Assembly: GCF_039542035.1 (NCBI RefSeq)
Contig: NZ_BAABHJ010000008.1
Coordinates: 868,001-932,000 of the forward strand
Direction: 5' to 3'
DNA length: 64,000 nt
Source of the DNA: Actinoallomurus liliacearum
GTDB taxonomy: Bacteria; Actinomycetota; Actinomycetes; Streptosporangiales; Streptosporangiaceae
Shown: in pieces, positions 51,868 to 60,936 of the stretch
Layout: each line of letters opens with the position of its first letter
How positions within the stretch are numbered: position 1 is the stretch's first letter
Made by a program: the position numbers and the translations under genes
Notes under the pieces: generated by a model
What the model was told of the DNA's origin: nothing
Databases searched by the model: none
The model's input: the letters and a program-made list of their open reading frames with translations, nothing else

Positions 51868-51895
51868 TTGGGCATCTACCCCCAGGGGGTATAGA
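51868..51895 (+). promoter_or_regulatory. csoR promoter with embedded CsoR operator
   Basis: TTGGGC (51868-51873) and TATAGA (51890-51895) are 16 bp apart, and between them lies TACCCCC-A-GGGGGTA (51877-51891), a perfect palindrome of the CsoR-operator type. Transcription would begin about 3 bp from the start codon, so the message may be almost leaderless. Confidence 0.75.
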
Positions 51896-51904
51896 GTGGC
51901 CGGT

Positions 51905-52186
51905 ATGCACGGGTACGCGAAGGACAAAGACGCCTACCTCGTCCGGTTGCGCCGCATCGAGGGCCAGGTACGGGGCCTGCAGCGGATGGTAGCCGAGGAT
52001 GAGTACTGCATCGACGTTCTCACCCAGGTGTCGGCGGTCACCCGTGCCTTGCAGTCCGTCGCGCTCGGGCTGCTGGAGGACCATCTCGGCCACTGCGTCG
52101 CCCAGGCCGTGAGCGAAGGCGGCCCGGCGGCCGAGGAGAAGGTCAAGGAGGCCTCGGCGGCCATCGCGCGCCTCGTCAAGTCGTGA
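51905..52186 (+). CDS. csoR: CsoR-family copper-sensing repressor
   Basis: 93 residues. All-helical DUF156 fold with the Cys-His-Cys copper site at Cys35, His60 and Cys64 (EYCIDVL, DHLGHC). Represses until Cu(I) binds. The operator at its own promoter indicates autoregulation. No copA/copZ follows, so its other targets must lie elsewhere. Confidence 0.92.
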   Translation: MHGYAKDKDAYLVRLRRIEGQVRGLQRMVAEDEYCIDVLTQVSAVTRALQSVALGLLEDHLGHCVAQAVSEGGPAAEEKVKEASAAIARLVKS

Positions 52187-52273
52187 CCGTCACCGGCGGG
52201 TGAGCCGGTGAGCGGAGAAGCCGATCGGGGGGAAACCGGTCGGCGCATCCCCGCGTGCGCCGACCCCACGTCG

Positions 52274-52435
52274 TTACGACCGTGTCGCGTGGCCGATCCC
52301 GAGCACCAAGTCGATCTCATCGGTCGTCAACGGCCGATCCGCCGTCGCGACGGCGCTGAGCATCTCGGAGTACAGCTCGATCTCATCCAACGCGACCCGG
52401 TCGTGGACGCGCATATCGAGGTTCGACTGGCGCAC
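52274..52435 (-). CDS. Small conserved actinobacterial protein
   Basis: 53 residues from GTG 52435 (GGAGG about 8 bases upstream; GTG 52462 is longer). Acidic, helical: RVHDRVALDEIELYSEMLSA and LTTDEIDLVLGI. Similar short proteins are common in Streptomyces as I recall. Function unknown. Confidence 0.55.
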   Translation of the reverse strand: MRQSNLDMRVHDRVALDEIELYSEMLSAVATADRPLTTDEIDLVLGIGHATRS

Positions 52436-52558
52436 CGCGTCCACCTCCGTTCGTCCCCACACCTGTGGAAAAGGCTACGCGCCCGACCCGTCGACGGACA
52501 TGACCCAAGAGGGCCATTCGGCCGCCACCCGCCGAGGTGGGTTCGGGGCCACCCAGGA

Positions 52559-55500
52559 CTACCGCCGGGTACGGTCCTCGTGGAGGCTCCGCAGCAGCCG
52601 CTCCGCCTGCGAATCGGGCAGGTCACGCACGGTGAGGCGGGCCACCGTCGCCGCGTCGACCCGGGCCCCCGCGAGTCGCGCCGCCTGCCGCGCGACGATC
52701 GCGTCGAACAGCCGGCGCACCGTCTCGGCGAACGCGAACCGCCGCGATCCGCGCATCTCGCCGAACCACCCCAGCAGTTCGACGCGCAGCTCCTCGTCCA
52801 ACAGGTAGAGCTCGCGCTCGGCGAACCGGGAGAACAACTGCACGAGCTGACGGTCGGTCGGCTCCCGGAACTCCACGATCGCCCCGAACTCCGCGCGGAA
52901 CCCCGGATTCGCGAGCAGGAAGCCGTCCATCTCGTCCGGTTCACTGGAGCAGACGACCAGGAACCTGTCGCGGCGGTCGGCCATCTGCCGGAGCAGCGCG
53001 GCGACCGCCCCGGGCATCCGGTCGAGCAGGGAGGCGTTCTCGATCAGCAGCACGCCCCCGGCCGCCCGGTCCGCCTGCGCCGCGACCTTGGCCGCCGCGT
53101 CGCCGCCGGCGAGGTCGCGCGCGTCGCACACCACCACCTGACCCGAGCCGAGGAGACCCAGCGCGGCGTACGCTCCGCCGACCAGCCCGGCGACCGACCG
53201 CTTCCCGGTGCCCGGACGGCCCAGGAAGATCAGATGACGGCCGGACGGCAGCCCCCGCGCCGCGCGCTCGGCGGCGCGTCGGGCTTCGGCGACCAGGCCA
53301 CCGACGGTCTGCTTCACCTCGTCCAGCCCGATCATCTCGTCGAGCGTGCGCAGGAAGCCGTCGACGTCCCCCGGGGCCCGCAGGGCCGGCTCGATCTCCT
53401 CGGCCACGCCGCCGAAGTCCTCCGGCGTGAGGACCAGTCGGTCCCGGGACGCCCCGAACCGGTCGGTGTGCCGCGCGACCGCACGGTCGAGGTACGCCTC
53501 GACGAGACGCGCGTTCACCAGGTCGCCGTACCCGGACAACCTCGGCAGGTCGGCCCTGACGGTTTGCAGGGCGGGGGCGTTCACCGTCACGCGGCGCTCG
53601 TCCGCCAGCACGTGGACGAGCGCCAGCCGGGTCTCCACGTCGGCCAGGTCCGGCAGCCGGAACACCCGGAACACCCCCGCGAGCTGCGGAAAGTCGGTCT
53701 TCAGCCGGTCGTACGCGTTCGGCTCGCAGGTCGCGATCAGCGCGGCCGCGCCCTCCCGGGAACGGACGACGGCCGCAGCGACCGCCGCGGGGTCGGATGC
53801 CCGCCGCAGGGCCGCGTCGACCCACTCCAGCAGCAGCGGCACGCCGCCGCCCAAGGCCGCGCCGAGAACCCCGGTGGCGTCACCGAGCTCGGTGCCGTCG
53901 ACCGTACGGACGGAGCCGTCGCCCCGGCCCGCGCCGGCGAGCGTACGGGCGAGGAGGCGGGCGAACCTGCGCTGCCCGCTGTGCGGAGCGCCGACGACGA
54001 GCACGGCGGGCGCCGTCTCCTCCCCAGAGGACGCCCGGCGGTGCACATCGTCGAGGAGCCCTGCGAGATCGTCGGCACCGGAGACGAACCGGATCCCGAA
54101 CCGCTCGGTCACCTCGGGCAGGACGGTCCCGGCGGGCGGCGGCTCGATCTCGCCGACCGGACGGCCCGGCACGGGCGCGCCCAGGAGGTCGCCCACCATC
54201 GTCTGCGACATGATCCGCGTGCCCGGCCGCTCCCCCGCGCCCTCGCCGAGGACATGGGTACGCGGAGGTCCGGACGCGGCCCCACCGGCCCACGCGCCAG
54301 GCCCCGGCAGCGGCGGCTGCGGCTGCGGCGCGTGATCCGGCCTCGGCTCCCCTTGCTGCGGCCGATCCCCCGGCGCGCCGCCCCGCCACGGGGCATCGGC
54401 CGGTCGCGGGGCGCCACCCGGCGACGGCGCATCCCCCGGTCGCGGCATGCCGCCCGGCCACGGGGCATCAGCCGGTCGCAGCGCGCCTGCGGGCGACGGC
54501 GCGTCGGCCGGTCGCGGGGCGCCGCCTGGAGTCGGGGGCGCGAGAGGTCCGGGCATGCCCGGTGGGAGTACGGGCGCGGGAGGCACGGGAGGCCCGGCCG
54601 GCGAAGGCGGGGCGGACGGCAGCGGCGGCGTGCCGCCGACCGGCATCCATCCATCCGCCCGGGTGCCGTCCACCAGCGGGTCGACGTACGTGGCGTCGGC
54701 CGACGCCCCCGGCGACAGCGGCGGATCCAGCATCGTGGCCTCGCCCGCGTGGGGACCCCCTCCCCACACGGGCGCGGACCCCGACTCGGCGGACGACCGC
54801 CAGAGCCCCGTCGAAGGCGGCACCGGCACAGGCGAAGCCATGCCGAACGCCACGTCCGCCGAGACGTCCGGCGAGACGTCCGGCGAGACGTCCGGCGAGA
54901 CGTCCGGCGAGACGTCCGGCGAGACGTCCGGCGAGACGTCCGGCGAGACGTCCGGCGAGACGTCCGGTGCGTCGTCCTCGATCCGCGTCGCGAGGGGGTC
55001 GCCCTGCGCCGGACCGCCCCCCGCCTTCTCAACGGCGGATCCGCGAACATCGGCCGAACCGCCGTCCGCCTTCTCCTCAGCGGATCCGGCGGGAACCTGC
55101 GCCGGACCGGTGTCGTCCCTCTCCTGGGCGGATTCGGCAAGAGCGGGCGCCGGGTCGCAGTCGGCCTTTTCACCGACGGATCCGTCAGAAACACGGGCCG
55201 GACCACCGTCCGCCTCCTCCTCGGCGGAGTCGGCGGAAGTCTGCGCCGGACCGGCGTCCGCCTTCTCCCCGGCGGAATCGGCGGAACCATGTGCCGGGTC
55301 GCCGTCCGCCTTCCCGACGTATCCAGCAGGGGTGGGCATCAGGTCGCCTGCCGCACTCTCCCCGACGGAGCCCGCGGCCGCCGCCGCGGCCCCGGCCACT
55401 GGCGGAGGGCCCGCGTCCACCATCGTCCCGTCCACAGGCGGCACCGCCGAAGAAGCAGCCTGCGCCGGGCCCGCGCCCATCGCCGCTGCGGGCTCTGCGG

Positions 55501-57076
55501 GATCGGCGTCCGGGGTGCTTCGGGTCGGGGCCGGGGGGGCCGCCCAGGCGGGGGCCTGACCGGGCGGGCCGGTGGGCGGCTGATGCGCGACCGGCGGTAC
55601 GGCCGGCGGCGCCTCGGGGGCCGGCGTGGAGGGGTACTGCCGGGCCAGCGGGGCGATGCCGGGGGTCGGTGTCACCGGGTCTGCGGGCGCCGCCGACGCG
55701 GCGCGGTCGGTGCCGAGGATCTCGGCCAGGACGGCGACCGGCACGGGGAAGCCGCGCGGGCGGGCCGGGATACCGCCGCCCAGCCGGCACCAGGCGAGGT
55801 CCGCGGCGTACACCGTGGCGAGGAGCGCGCCGCGTGCCGCCGGCCGGAGGCTCTCGACGCGCCGCCGGAGGAGAGGCGGCAGCCGGCCGTCCTGCGGCCA
55901 GAAGCGCCGCAGCGGGTGGTCGGTGCCGGCGAGGATCGCCTGGGTCGCGCGCCGGGTCTCCGGATCGAGCCATACGATCACCTGCTCGACGACGTCGCGC
56001 CGGACGACCGCCATGTCGGCGGCCAGCAGTGCCGCCGCGATGAGGCGGGGCTCGACGTACCCGTGTTCGGCCGGGTCGCCGGCGATCGAGGCGAGACAGA
56101 CGGCCAGGTCGTAGAACGCGTTGCGGAAGTGCTCGCCCGCCGACGCCTCGATGCGCAGCGCCGGCGCCAGGGCGGGCGGGCACCGTGTGAGCCACTGCTG
56201 GACGATCGCCTGGTCGCCGTACGGGAGGGCGCCGTAGTCGACGGTGGGATCGTGCAGAGTGGCGCCGAGGATGGCGAGGAGGGCGTCCGCGCGGGCCCGG
56301 AAGCGCGTGTCCTCGCGGAGGGCGCTGGCCATCGCCCACATCGTCCGCAGGATGACGACGGCCGCGTCGACCCGGTGGGCGCGCAGCCGCTCGGCGTACA
56401 GGCCGACCAGAAACTCCAGCGGCGGCGGGGTGAGCCAGCGTGGGCCGTCGACCCCCGGCAGCGGGCGGGCGCGGTACGGCGACCACAGGCCGAGCAGTTG
56501 GGCGTCGAGCCCGGAGTAGAACACCGGGACCGCGGCGGACCAGAGCATCACGCCCCAGCCGACGGCCACCGTGCTCGGCGTGGACGGGCTGAAGGCGTTC
56601 CACCAGTGCGGGTAGTCCTGCGCGGGGAGGGCCGCCGCCGACTCGACCGTGGCACGTACGCGGGCCGTCACCTCGGGCCGTACGTCGACGTCCACGAAGG
56701 GCAGCGCCTGCGGCGGTTCGACGGTGAAGTCGGGTCCGGAGGGCACCAGGTGGGGAGGGATGCGCGGCACCGGCATGCCCTGCCCGAGGGGGCGCGCCGA
56801 CGTCCGCGTCATCGGCAGCCGGGGCGGCGGGCAGAGGTGCCACTGGCCGTCGGCCGGTAGCCAGCGGTACCAGCGGGCCCAGGCGCCGAACAGCCACCAC
56901 GTGCCGTCGGGCAGGACGAGCATCCGGCCGGCGACGAGGTTCTGCCGCTGGAGGGGCGGCGTCGTTGGCCACCAGCCGGCCGTCACCATGGCACGCGTGT
57001 CACGCTCGACCACCGCGAACGGATCCTGGGCGGCGGCCGAAGGCACCTCGCCGTACGCCTGCCCCCAGACCACCAT
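52559..57076 (-). CDS. Giant tandem-AAA+ (CbbX/EccA-like) protein with repeat-rich centre
   Basis: 1505 residues from ATG 57076. The N-terminal 440 residues are a soluble domain of unknown type with many tryptophans (DGTWWLFGAWARWYRWLPAD). Residues about 460-990 are Ala/Pro/Asp-rich repeats. Two AAA+ modules end the chain. The first has a degenerate Walker A, GAPHSGQRR (~1025), lacking the Lys. The second has GRPGTGKRS (~1282) and a Walker B-like LLIEN instead of DE. CbbX/EccA-type ATPases assist type VII secretion, so a link to the island is possible, though 15 kb away. Confidence 0.7.
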   Translation of the reverse strand: MVVWGQAYGEVPSAAAQDPFAVVERDTRAMVTAGWWPTTPPLQRQNLVAGRMLVLPDGTWWLFGAWARWYRWLPADGQWHLCPPPRLPMTRTSARPLGQGMPVPRIPPHLVPSGPDFTVEPPQALPFVDVDVRPEVTARVRATVESAAALPAQDYPHWWNAFSPSTPSTVAVGWGVMLWSAAVPVFYSGLDAQLLGLWSPYRARPLPGVDGPRWLTPPPLEFLVGLYAERLRAHRVDAAVVILRTMWAMASALREDTRFRARADALLAILGATLHDPTVDYGALPYGDQAIVQQWLTRCPPALAPALRIEASAGEHFRNAFYDLAVCLASIAGDPAEHGYVEPRLIAAALLAADMAVVRRDVVEQVIVWLDPETRRATQAILAGTDHPLRRFWPQDGRLPPLLRRRVESLRPAARGALLATVYAADLAWCRLGGGIPARPRGFPVPVAVLAEILGTDRAASAAPADPVTPTPGIAPLARQYPSTPAPEAPPAVPPVAHQPPTGPPGQAPAWAAPPAPTRSTPDADPAEPAAAMGAGPAQAASSAVPPVDGTMVDAGPPPVAGAAAAAAGSVGESAAGDLMPTPAGYVGKADGDPAHGSADSAGEKADAGPAQTSADSAEEEADGGPARVSDGSVGEKADCDPAPALAESAQERDDTGPAQVPAGSAEEKADGGSADVRGSAVEKAGGGPAQGDPLATRIEDDAPDVSPDVSPDVSPDVSPDVSPDVSPDVSPDVSPDVSADVAFGMASPVPVPPSTGLWRSSAESGSAPVWGGGPHAGEATMLDPPLSPGASADATYVDPLVDGTRADGWMPVGGTPPLPSAPPSPAGPPVPPAPVLPPGMPGPLAPPTPGGAPRPADAPSPAGALRPADAPWPGGMPRPGDAPSPGGAPRPADAPWRGGAPGDRPQQGEPRPDHAPQPQPPLPGPGAWAGGAASGPPRTHVLGEGAGERPGTRIMSQTMVGDLLGAPVPGRPVGEIEPPPAGTVLPEVTERFGIRFVSGADDLAGLLDDVHRRASSGEETAPAVLVVGAPHSGQRRFARLLARTLAGAGRGDGSVRTVDGTELGDATGVLGAALGGGVPLLLEWVDAALRRASDPAAVAAAVVRSREGAAALIATCEPNAYDRLKTDFPQLAGVFRVFRLPDLADVETRLALVHVLADERRVTVNAPALQTVRADLPRLSGYGDLVNARLVEAYLDRAVARHTDRFGASRDRLVLTPEDFGGVAEEIEPALRAPGDVDGFLRTLDEMIGLDEVKQTVGGLVAEARRAAERAARGLPSGRHLIFLGRPGTGKRSVAGLVGGAYAALGLLGSGQVVVCDARDLAGGDAAAKVAAQADRAAGGVLLIENASLLDRMPGAVAALLRQMADRRDRFLVVCSSEPDEMDGFLLANPGFRAEFGAIVEFREPTDRQLVQLFSRFAERELYLLDEELRVELLGWFGEMRGSRRFAFAETVRRLFDAIVARQAARLAGARVDAATVARLTVRDLPDSQAERLLRSLHEDRTRR
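54861..54968 (-). repeat. 12-bp minisatellite, nine copies, inside the AAA gene
   Basis: GAGACGTCCGGC is repeated eight times perfectly and once with a final T. It encodes a run of Ser-Pro-Asp-Val. In-frame copy-number change would alter linker length without breaking the gene. Upstream (55000-55320) lies an older 16-residue repeat with GSAEEKADGGPA-like units. Confidence 0.95.
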
Positions 57077-57278
57077 GCAATGGTAAACGCCACCCCAAGA
57101 CCGTCGGGTCACTGCGATCACGGAGCAGAACCACCCGATCGCCCATACGTGTCGGCCTCGGCGAAGCCCTCGGACCGGAAAATCGCGGATCGGGAGCGAA
57201 AGCGATCGGGCGAAGGCGCGGAGTACAGGTGTCCGCTGACCACCTCGCCCGGGAGGCGCCCATGACGGAGAGCAAGAC

Positions 57279-57866
57279 GTGACCGGCCTGGCCGGCACGC
57301 GGACGGCCGGGAGGATGAGCGACGCCGACCTCGTCCGGGAGTACCGCCGTGACCCGGACGGGTTCACCGCCGTGTACGACCGGTACTTCGGCGACGTCCA
57401 CCGGTACGTCGCAGGACGGCTCGACACGCAGGCGGCCGACGACATCGCGGCCGAGACGTTCCTGGTGGCGTTCCGCAAGCGGGAGCGGTTCGACCCCGCG
57501 CGCGGGGCGCTCCGGCCGTGGCTGTTCGGCATCGCCACCAAGCTCGTCGCCCAGCATCGGCGCGTCGAGGCGCGGCACTACGAGACCCTCGCCCGCGCGC
57601 GGACGGCCCCCGACGACCACGGCCACGAGAACGAGGTCGTCACGGCGGTCGCCGCGGCCGGTCTGCAGCCGCAGCTGGCCCGGGCGCTCGCCGCGCTGAC
57701 CCGCAAGGAGCGGGACGTCCTGCTGCTCGTGGCGCTGGCCGACTTCAGCCATGAGGAGGTCGCCCAGGCCCTGCGCATCCCGTACGGCACCGTCGGCTCG
57801 CGTCTCAACCGGGCCCGGAAGAAGCTTCGCACCGCACTCGAGAAGGAGATCGACGGCAATGGATGA
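57279..57866 (+). CDS. ECF sigma factor
   Basis: 195 residues from GTG 57279 (ATG 57315 is possible). Region 2 (FTAVYDRYFGDVHRYVAGRL, DIAAETFLVAFRKRERFDP, LFGIATKLVAQHRR) and region 4 (LTRKERDVLLLVALADFSHE, IPYGTVGSRLNRARKKLR). It overlaps the CU044_5270-family gene by 8 bp, a pairing common in Streptosporangiales. Confidence 0.9.
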   Translation: MTGLAGTRTAGRMSDADLVREYRRDPDGFTAVYDRYFGDVHRYVAGRLDTQAADDIAAETFLVAFRKRERFDPARGALRPWLFGIATKLVAQHRRVEARHYETLARARTAPDDHGHENEVVTAVAAAGLQPQLARALAALTRKERDVLLLVALADFSHEEVAQALRIPYGTVGSRLNRARKKLRTALEKEIDGNG

Positions 57867-59007
57867 GCTGCGCATGGTCCGCACGATGCTGGACAAGCCG
57901 GCGCCCGACCACGTGGCCGTCGCGCAGGGGCGCGACCGGCTCCGTACGGCGATGGGCGGCCGACGCCGTACGATGCCCGCCCGCCGGACCCTGTGGATGA
58001 CGGGCGGCCTCGGCCTCACCGCCGCGACGGCCGCGGCGGCGGTCGCGATCACCACGACCGGCACCGCGGGTCCGGCCGGCGACCGGTCGGCGGGCCCGCG
58101 CGGCGGTACGCCCACGACGACGCTGAGCGCGCGTTCGATCCTGCTGGCCGCCGCGACCGAGGCGGACGGTCAGGCGGACGGCGTCGGCGCGTACTGGCAC
58201 ACCACGATCGTGGACCGGAACACCTACCGGGTGGTCGGCGGCGGCTACACCGTCGTCGAGCAGGGGCAGCACGAGCAGTGGACGCCGAGCCGGCCGGGGC
58301 GGCCGCAGTGGGCGAGTGACCGCTCGCTCGGCGCCCGGCCGGCCGGCGCCGCCGACACGGCGGCCTGGCAGCGCGCGGGCTCCCCCGGCACGTTCAAGGT
58401 GGCGGTTCCGGGCAAGCGTCTCGCGCCGATGACCCTCTCCACGCAGCCGGGCAAGGCGAGTGTCGACCGCGCTCCGCTCGTCGACGGCGACAAGGTCTTC
58501 TGGCTCGGCCGCAACGTCACCATGAAGGACCTCCGCGCGCTGCCCGCCGACCCGCAGCGGCTGAAGGCCGCCCTGAAGCGCTGGTACCAGGGGCACGACA
58601 CCGAGTCGTCGAGCGAGCCGATGTCCTCGGACCTGTGGCTGTACACCGTCGCCCAGGGCCTGATCACGGAGATGCCGGTGACCCCGAAGGTCCGGGGCGC
58701 GGCGTTCCGGATGCTCGCGGACCTGCGGACGGTCACGGCGATCGGCCGGGTCAAGGACGCCCAGGGCCGGCCGGGCACGGCGATCGCCATCACCGAGCGG
58801 ACGAAGCTCGGCGGCACGATCCAGCACCGCCTCATCATCGACACCGCCGCCGGACGGGCGCTGGGCGAGGAACTCGTGGTCGTCACGCCGGGCGAAGCAA
58901 CGGCGGGCCTGGCACCCGGTTCGGTGTCGAGCTCCACGACGGTGGTCACGCAGGGCTGGACCGACTCGGCGCCGACCAAGCCCACCGGACCGCAGCGCGG
59001 CCGCTGA
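57859..59007 (+). CDS. CU044_5270-family membrane protein, ECF partner
   Basis: 382 residues from ATG 57859. A short cytoplasmic start (MDELRMVRTMLDKPAPDH), one membrane helix (~50-68, TGGLGLTAATAAAAVAITTT) and a large extracytoplasmic domain (LLAAATEADGQADGVGAYWH, WLYTVAQGLITEMPV). The layout and 8-bp overlap with an ECF sigma gene suggest an anti-sigma-like regulator, without a ZAS motif. Signal unknown. Confidence 0.75.
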   Translation: MDELRMVRTMLDKPAPDHVAVAQGRDRLRTAMGGRRRTMPARRTLWMTGGLGLTAATAAAAVAITTTGTAGPAGDRSAGPRGGTPTTTLSARSILLAAATEADGQADGVGAYWHTTIVDRNTYRVVGGGYTVVEQGQHEQWTPSRPGRPQWASDRSLGARPAGAADTAAWQRAGSPGTFKVAVPGKRLAPMTLSTQPGKASVDRAPLVDGDKVFWLGRNVTMKDLRALPADPQRLKAALKRWYQGHDTESSSEPMSSDLWLYTVAQGLITEMPVTPKVRGAAFRMLADLRTVTAIGRVKDAQGRPGTAIAITERTKLGGTIQHRLIIDTAAGRALGEELVVVTPGEATAGLAPGSVSSSTTVVTQGWTDSAPTKPTGPQRGR

Positions 59008-59201
59008 CCCCCGACCACCGCTGATCGCGCGGGCCGGACCGGACCCCACCGGCGTACAGGGGCTCCGGCCCGCGCGACCCGCCCCGGCAGGGCGCGGCGT
59101 TCCCGCCGAGCCCAGCGTTCCCGCCGGGCGCGGCCTCCCGGTCGGACACGGCATCCCGGCCGGGCGAGTGCGGCAGATGCGTCCCACGGTCGGGGTGGGC
59201 G

Positions 59202-59729
59202 TCAGCTCCAGCGGGCCTCGCGGTGCAGGGCGGCCTTGCGCACGTACGTCTCGGGGGTGTAGGCGAGCACCGCCCGGTCGTCGTCGTTCAGCTCCCGGAC
59301 GACCTTGCCGGGGACGCCCGCGACGAGCACACCGGAGGGGATCTTCTTCCCGGGGCCGACGAGCGCGCCCGCCGCGACGAGCGTTCCCGCGCCGATCCGC
59401 GCGCCGTTCAGCACGATCGCGCCGATGCCGATCAGCGAACCGGTCTCGACGTACGCGCCGTGCACCATGGCCTTGTGCCCCAGACTCACCCGGTCCTCCA
59501 GCACCGCGGGCATGCCCGGGTCCGCGTGCAGGCAGGACAGGTCCTGGATGTTGCACTCCTCGCCGACGATGATCTCCTCGTCGTCGCCGCGCAGCACCGA
59601 GCCGTACCAGACGTTGGCCGCCCGGCCGAGCCGCACACGGCCGACGACGACGGCTCCGGGAGCCACCCACGCCTCCGGATGGATGTCGGGTCGGTGGTCG
59701 CCGAGGGTGCCGTGGAAGAAGTCAGTCAC
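59202..59729 (-). CDS. Gamma-class carbonic anhydrase-like protein
   Basis: 175 residues from GTG 59729 (no clear ribosome site). Left-handed beta-helix hexapeptide repeats (NVWYGSVLRGDDEEIIVGEE, NIQDLSCLHADPG) and the three His of the metal site (SLGHKAMVHG). Members either hydrate CO2 or act as acyltransferase-like proteins (PaaY/YrdA group); the catalytic Glu loop of true Cam is not evident, so activity is open. Confidence 0.82.
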   Translation of the reverse strand: MTDFFHGTLGDHRPDIHPEAWVAPGAVVVGRVRLGRAANVWYGSVLRGDDEEIIVGEECNIQDLSCLHADPGMPAVLEDRVSLGHKAMVHGAYVETGSLIGIGAIVLNGARIGAGTLVAAGALVGPGKKIPSGVLVAGVPGKVVRELNDDDRAVLAYTPETYVRKAALHREARWS

Positions 59730-59784
59730 GGTCGTCAAGTCTAGAAGCGGCGGCGGGGCCGTCCCCGGCCGGTCGGCGCGGCAT

Positions 59785-59900
59785 ATTTCCCAAAAACTGC
59801 ATTTTGCGATATTTAACCTGGGAAGACTCTCGTGTCGCCGCACCGACGGGCCAGGAATTCCTGCGAGTAGCCGCATTCCCCTTGCGTGAAAAGGGGGGAA
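59785..59900. other. AT-rich control region upstream of the DivIVA-like gene
   Basis: 59785-59815 is unusually AT-rich, with TGCATTTTGCG and two ATATTT boxes. A perfect 12-bp palindrome CAGGAATTCCTG lies at 59852-59863, and CCCCTT/AAGGGG (59878-59896) could fold. This 214-bp gap probably holds promoters for the DivIVA-like gene and the divergent carbonic anhydrase-like gene. Confidence 0.4.
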
Positions 59901-59943
59901 CCATCGAGAGTCGTCACAGACGTTCCTTCGACCCCCAAGGGCT

Positions 59944-60879
59944 ATGAGCAACGAAGCCGAGATCCTGCCGAACCTCTTCCGCGAGGAGCCCCTCCGCGAG
60001 GAGACGTTCGAGATCGTCATGCGCGGTTACAACCGCCGCCAGGTCGACGAATACATCGCCCGTACCCGTAACCAGATCCGCGAGCTCGAGGCCCGCCTGT
60101 CCCGGGCCCTCGACGAGGTCGAGCGCACGCGCCGCGAGATGACCGAGGTCCGCGAGGCCCGGCGTCCGACCGGTGACGACCTCAGCGAGCGGCTTCGTCA
60201 GATCATCAACCTCGCCGAGGAAGAGGCCCAGTCGAAGCTCGGCGAGGCCGAGCGCAACGGCGCCCAGATCCAGCAGGACGCCGAGCGCGCGGCCAAGCAG
60301 ATCATCGACGAGGCCCAGGGCAAGTCCGAGCGCGCGGTCGCCCAGGCCCAGGAGAACGCCGGCCACATGCTGTCGGCGGCCCAGCAGGAGGCCGAGCGGA
60401 TCGCGACCGCGGCCAAGAACGAAGCGGACACGCTGGTCACCGAAGCCCGTACGGAGGCCGAGCGCACGCTCACCACGGCCGAGCGCCGTTCGTCGGTCAT
60501 CAACGAGGACGCCTCCGCGCGCCTGGCTCAGCTCACGAAACAGCACACGAAGGCCCTCGGCCGGCTCAGCGAGATCACCGAGACGCTCGTGACGCTGCTG
60601 GAGCAGGAGGAGAAGGCCGGCCCACTGGAGGAGATGGTCGCGGGCGCCGTCGCCCAAGGCGATGCGGAGCGGCCCGCGGCCCGTCCCGAGCAGCCGCAGC
60701 AGGCACCGCAGCCACCGCAGGCGCAGCAGCAGCCGCCGCAGCCGACGAGCGGTCGCCACCACCAGCCGTCGGCGCCGGCCCAGCCTCCGGTGCCGCCCCA
60801 GGCCCAGCCCCAGCCGGTGCAGCAGCCCCAGGAGCGCAATGTCCAGGTGTTCCCGGCGAGCGGCGAGCCCGCGGAGTGA
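59944..60879 (+). CDS. DivIVA-domain coiled-coil protein
   Basis: 311 residues. The N-terminal DivIVA-type membrane-binding domain (FEIVMRGYNRRQVDEYIART) is followed by about 160 residues of coiled coil rich in Glu, Ala and Gln, then a Pro/Gln-rich disordered tail. It may organise polar growth or cell-wall synthesis like DivIVA, Scy or FilP. No adjacent division genes. A strong terminator follows. Confidence 0.8.
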   Translation: MSNEAEILPNLFREEPLREETFEIVMRGYNRRQVDEYIARTRNQIRELEARLSRALDEVERTRREMTEVREARRPTGDDLSERLRQIINLAEEEAQSKLGEAERNGAQIQQDAERAAKQIIDEAQGKSERAVAQAQENAGHMLSAAQQEAERIATAAKNEADTLVTEARTEAERTLTTAERRSSVINEDASARLAQLTKQHTKALGRLSEITETLVTLLEQEEKAGPLEEMVAGAVAQGDAERPAARPEQPQQAPQPPQAQQQPPQPTSGRHHQPSAPAQPPVPPQAQPQPVQQPQERNVQVFPASGEPAE

Positions 60880-60880
60880 C

Positions 60881-60919
60881 GATCGGGCCGGTGACCGTTG
60901 GTCGGTCACCGGCCCGATC
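60881..60919 (+). terminator. Very strong hairpin after the DivIVA-like gene
   Basis: A perfect 16-bp stem (GATCGGGCCGGTGACC and its complement), extendable to 17 bp, with a 5-base loop, starts 2 bp after the stop codon. Confidence 0.85.
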
Positions 60920-60936
60920 ATCTAGAGTCCTGGTCT

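Noticed and set aside
54861..54968. Iterons or plasmid origin
   Set aside because: The 12-bp units lie inside a coding region in frame and encode SPDV repeats.
57077..57541. Upstream extension of the giant AAA ORF
   Set aside because: It overlaps the opposite-strand ECF sigma gene and gives low-complexity Ser/Arg-rich text.
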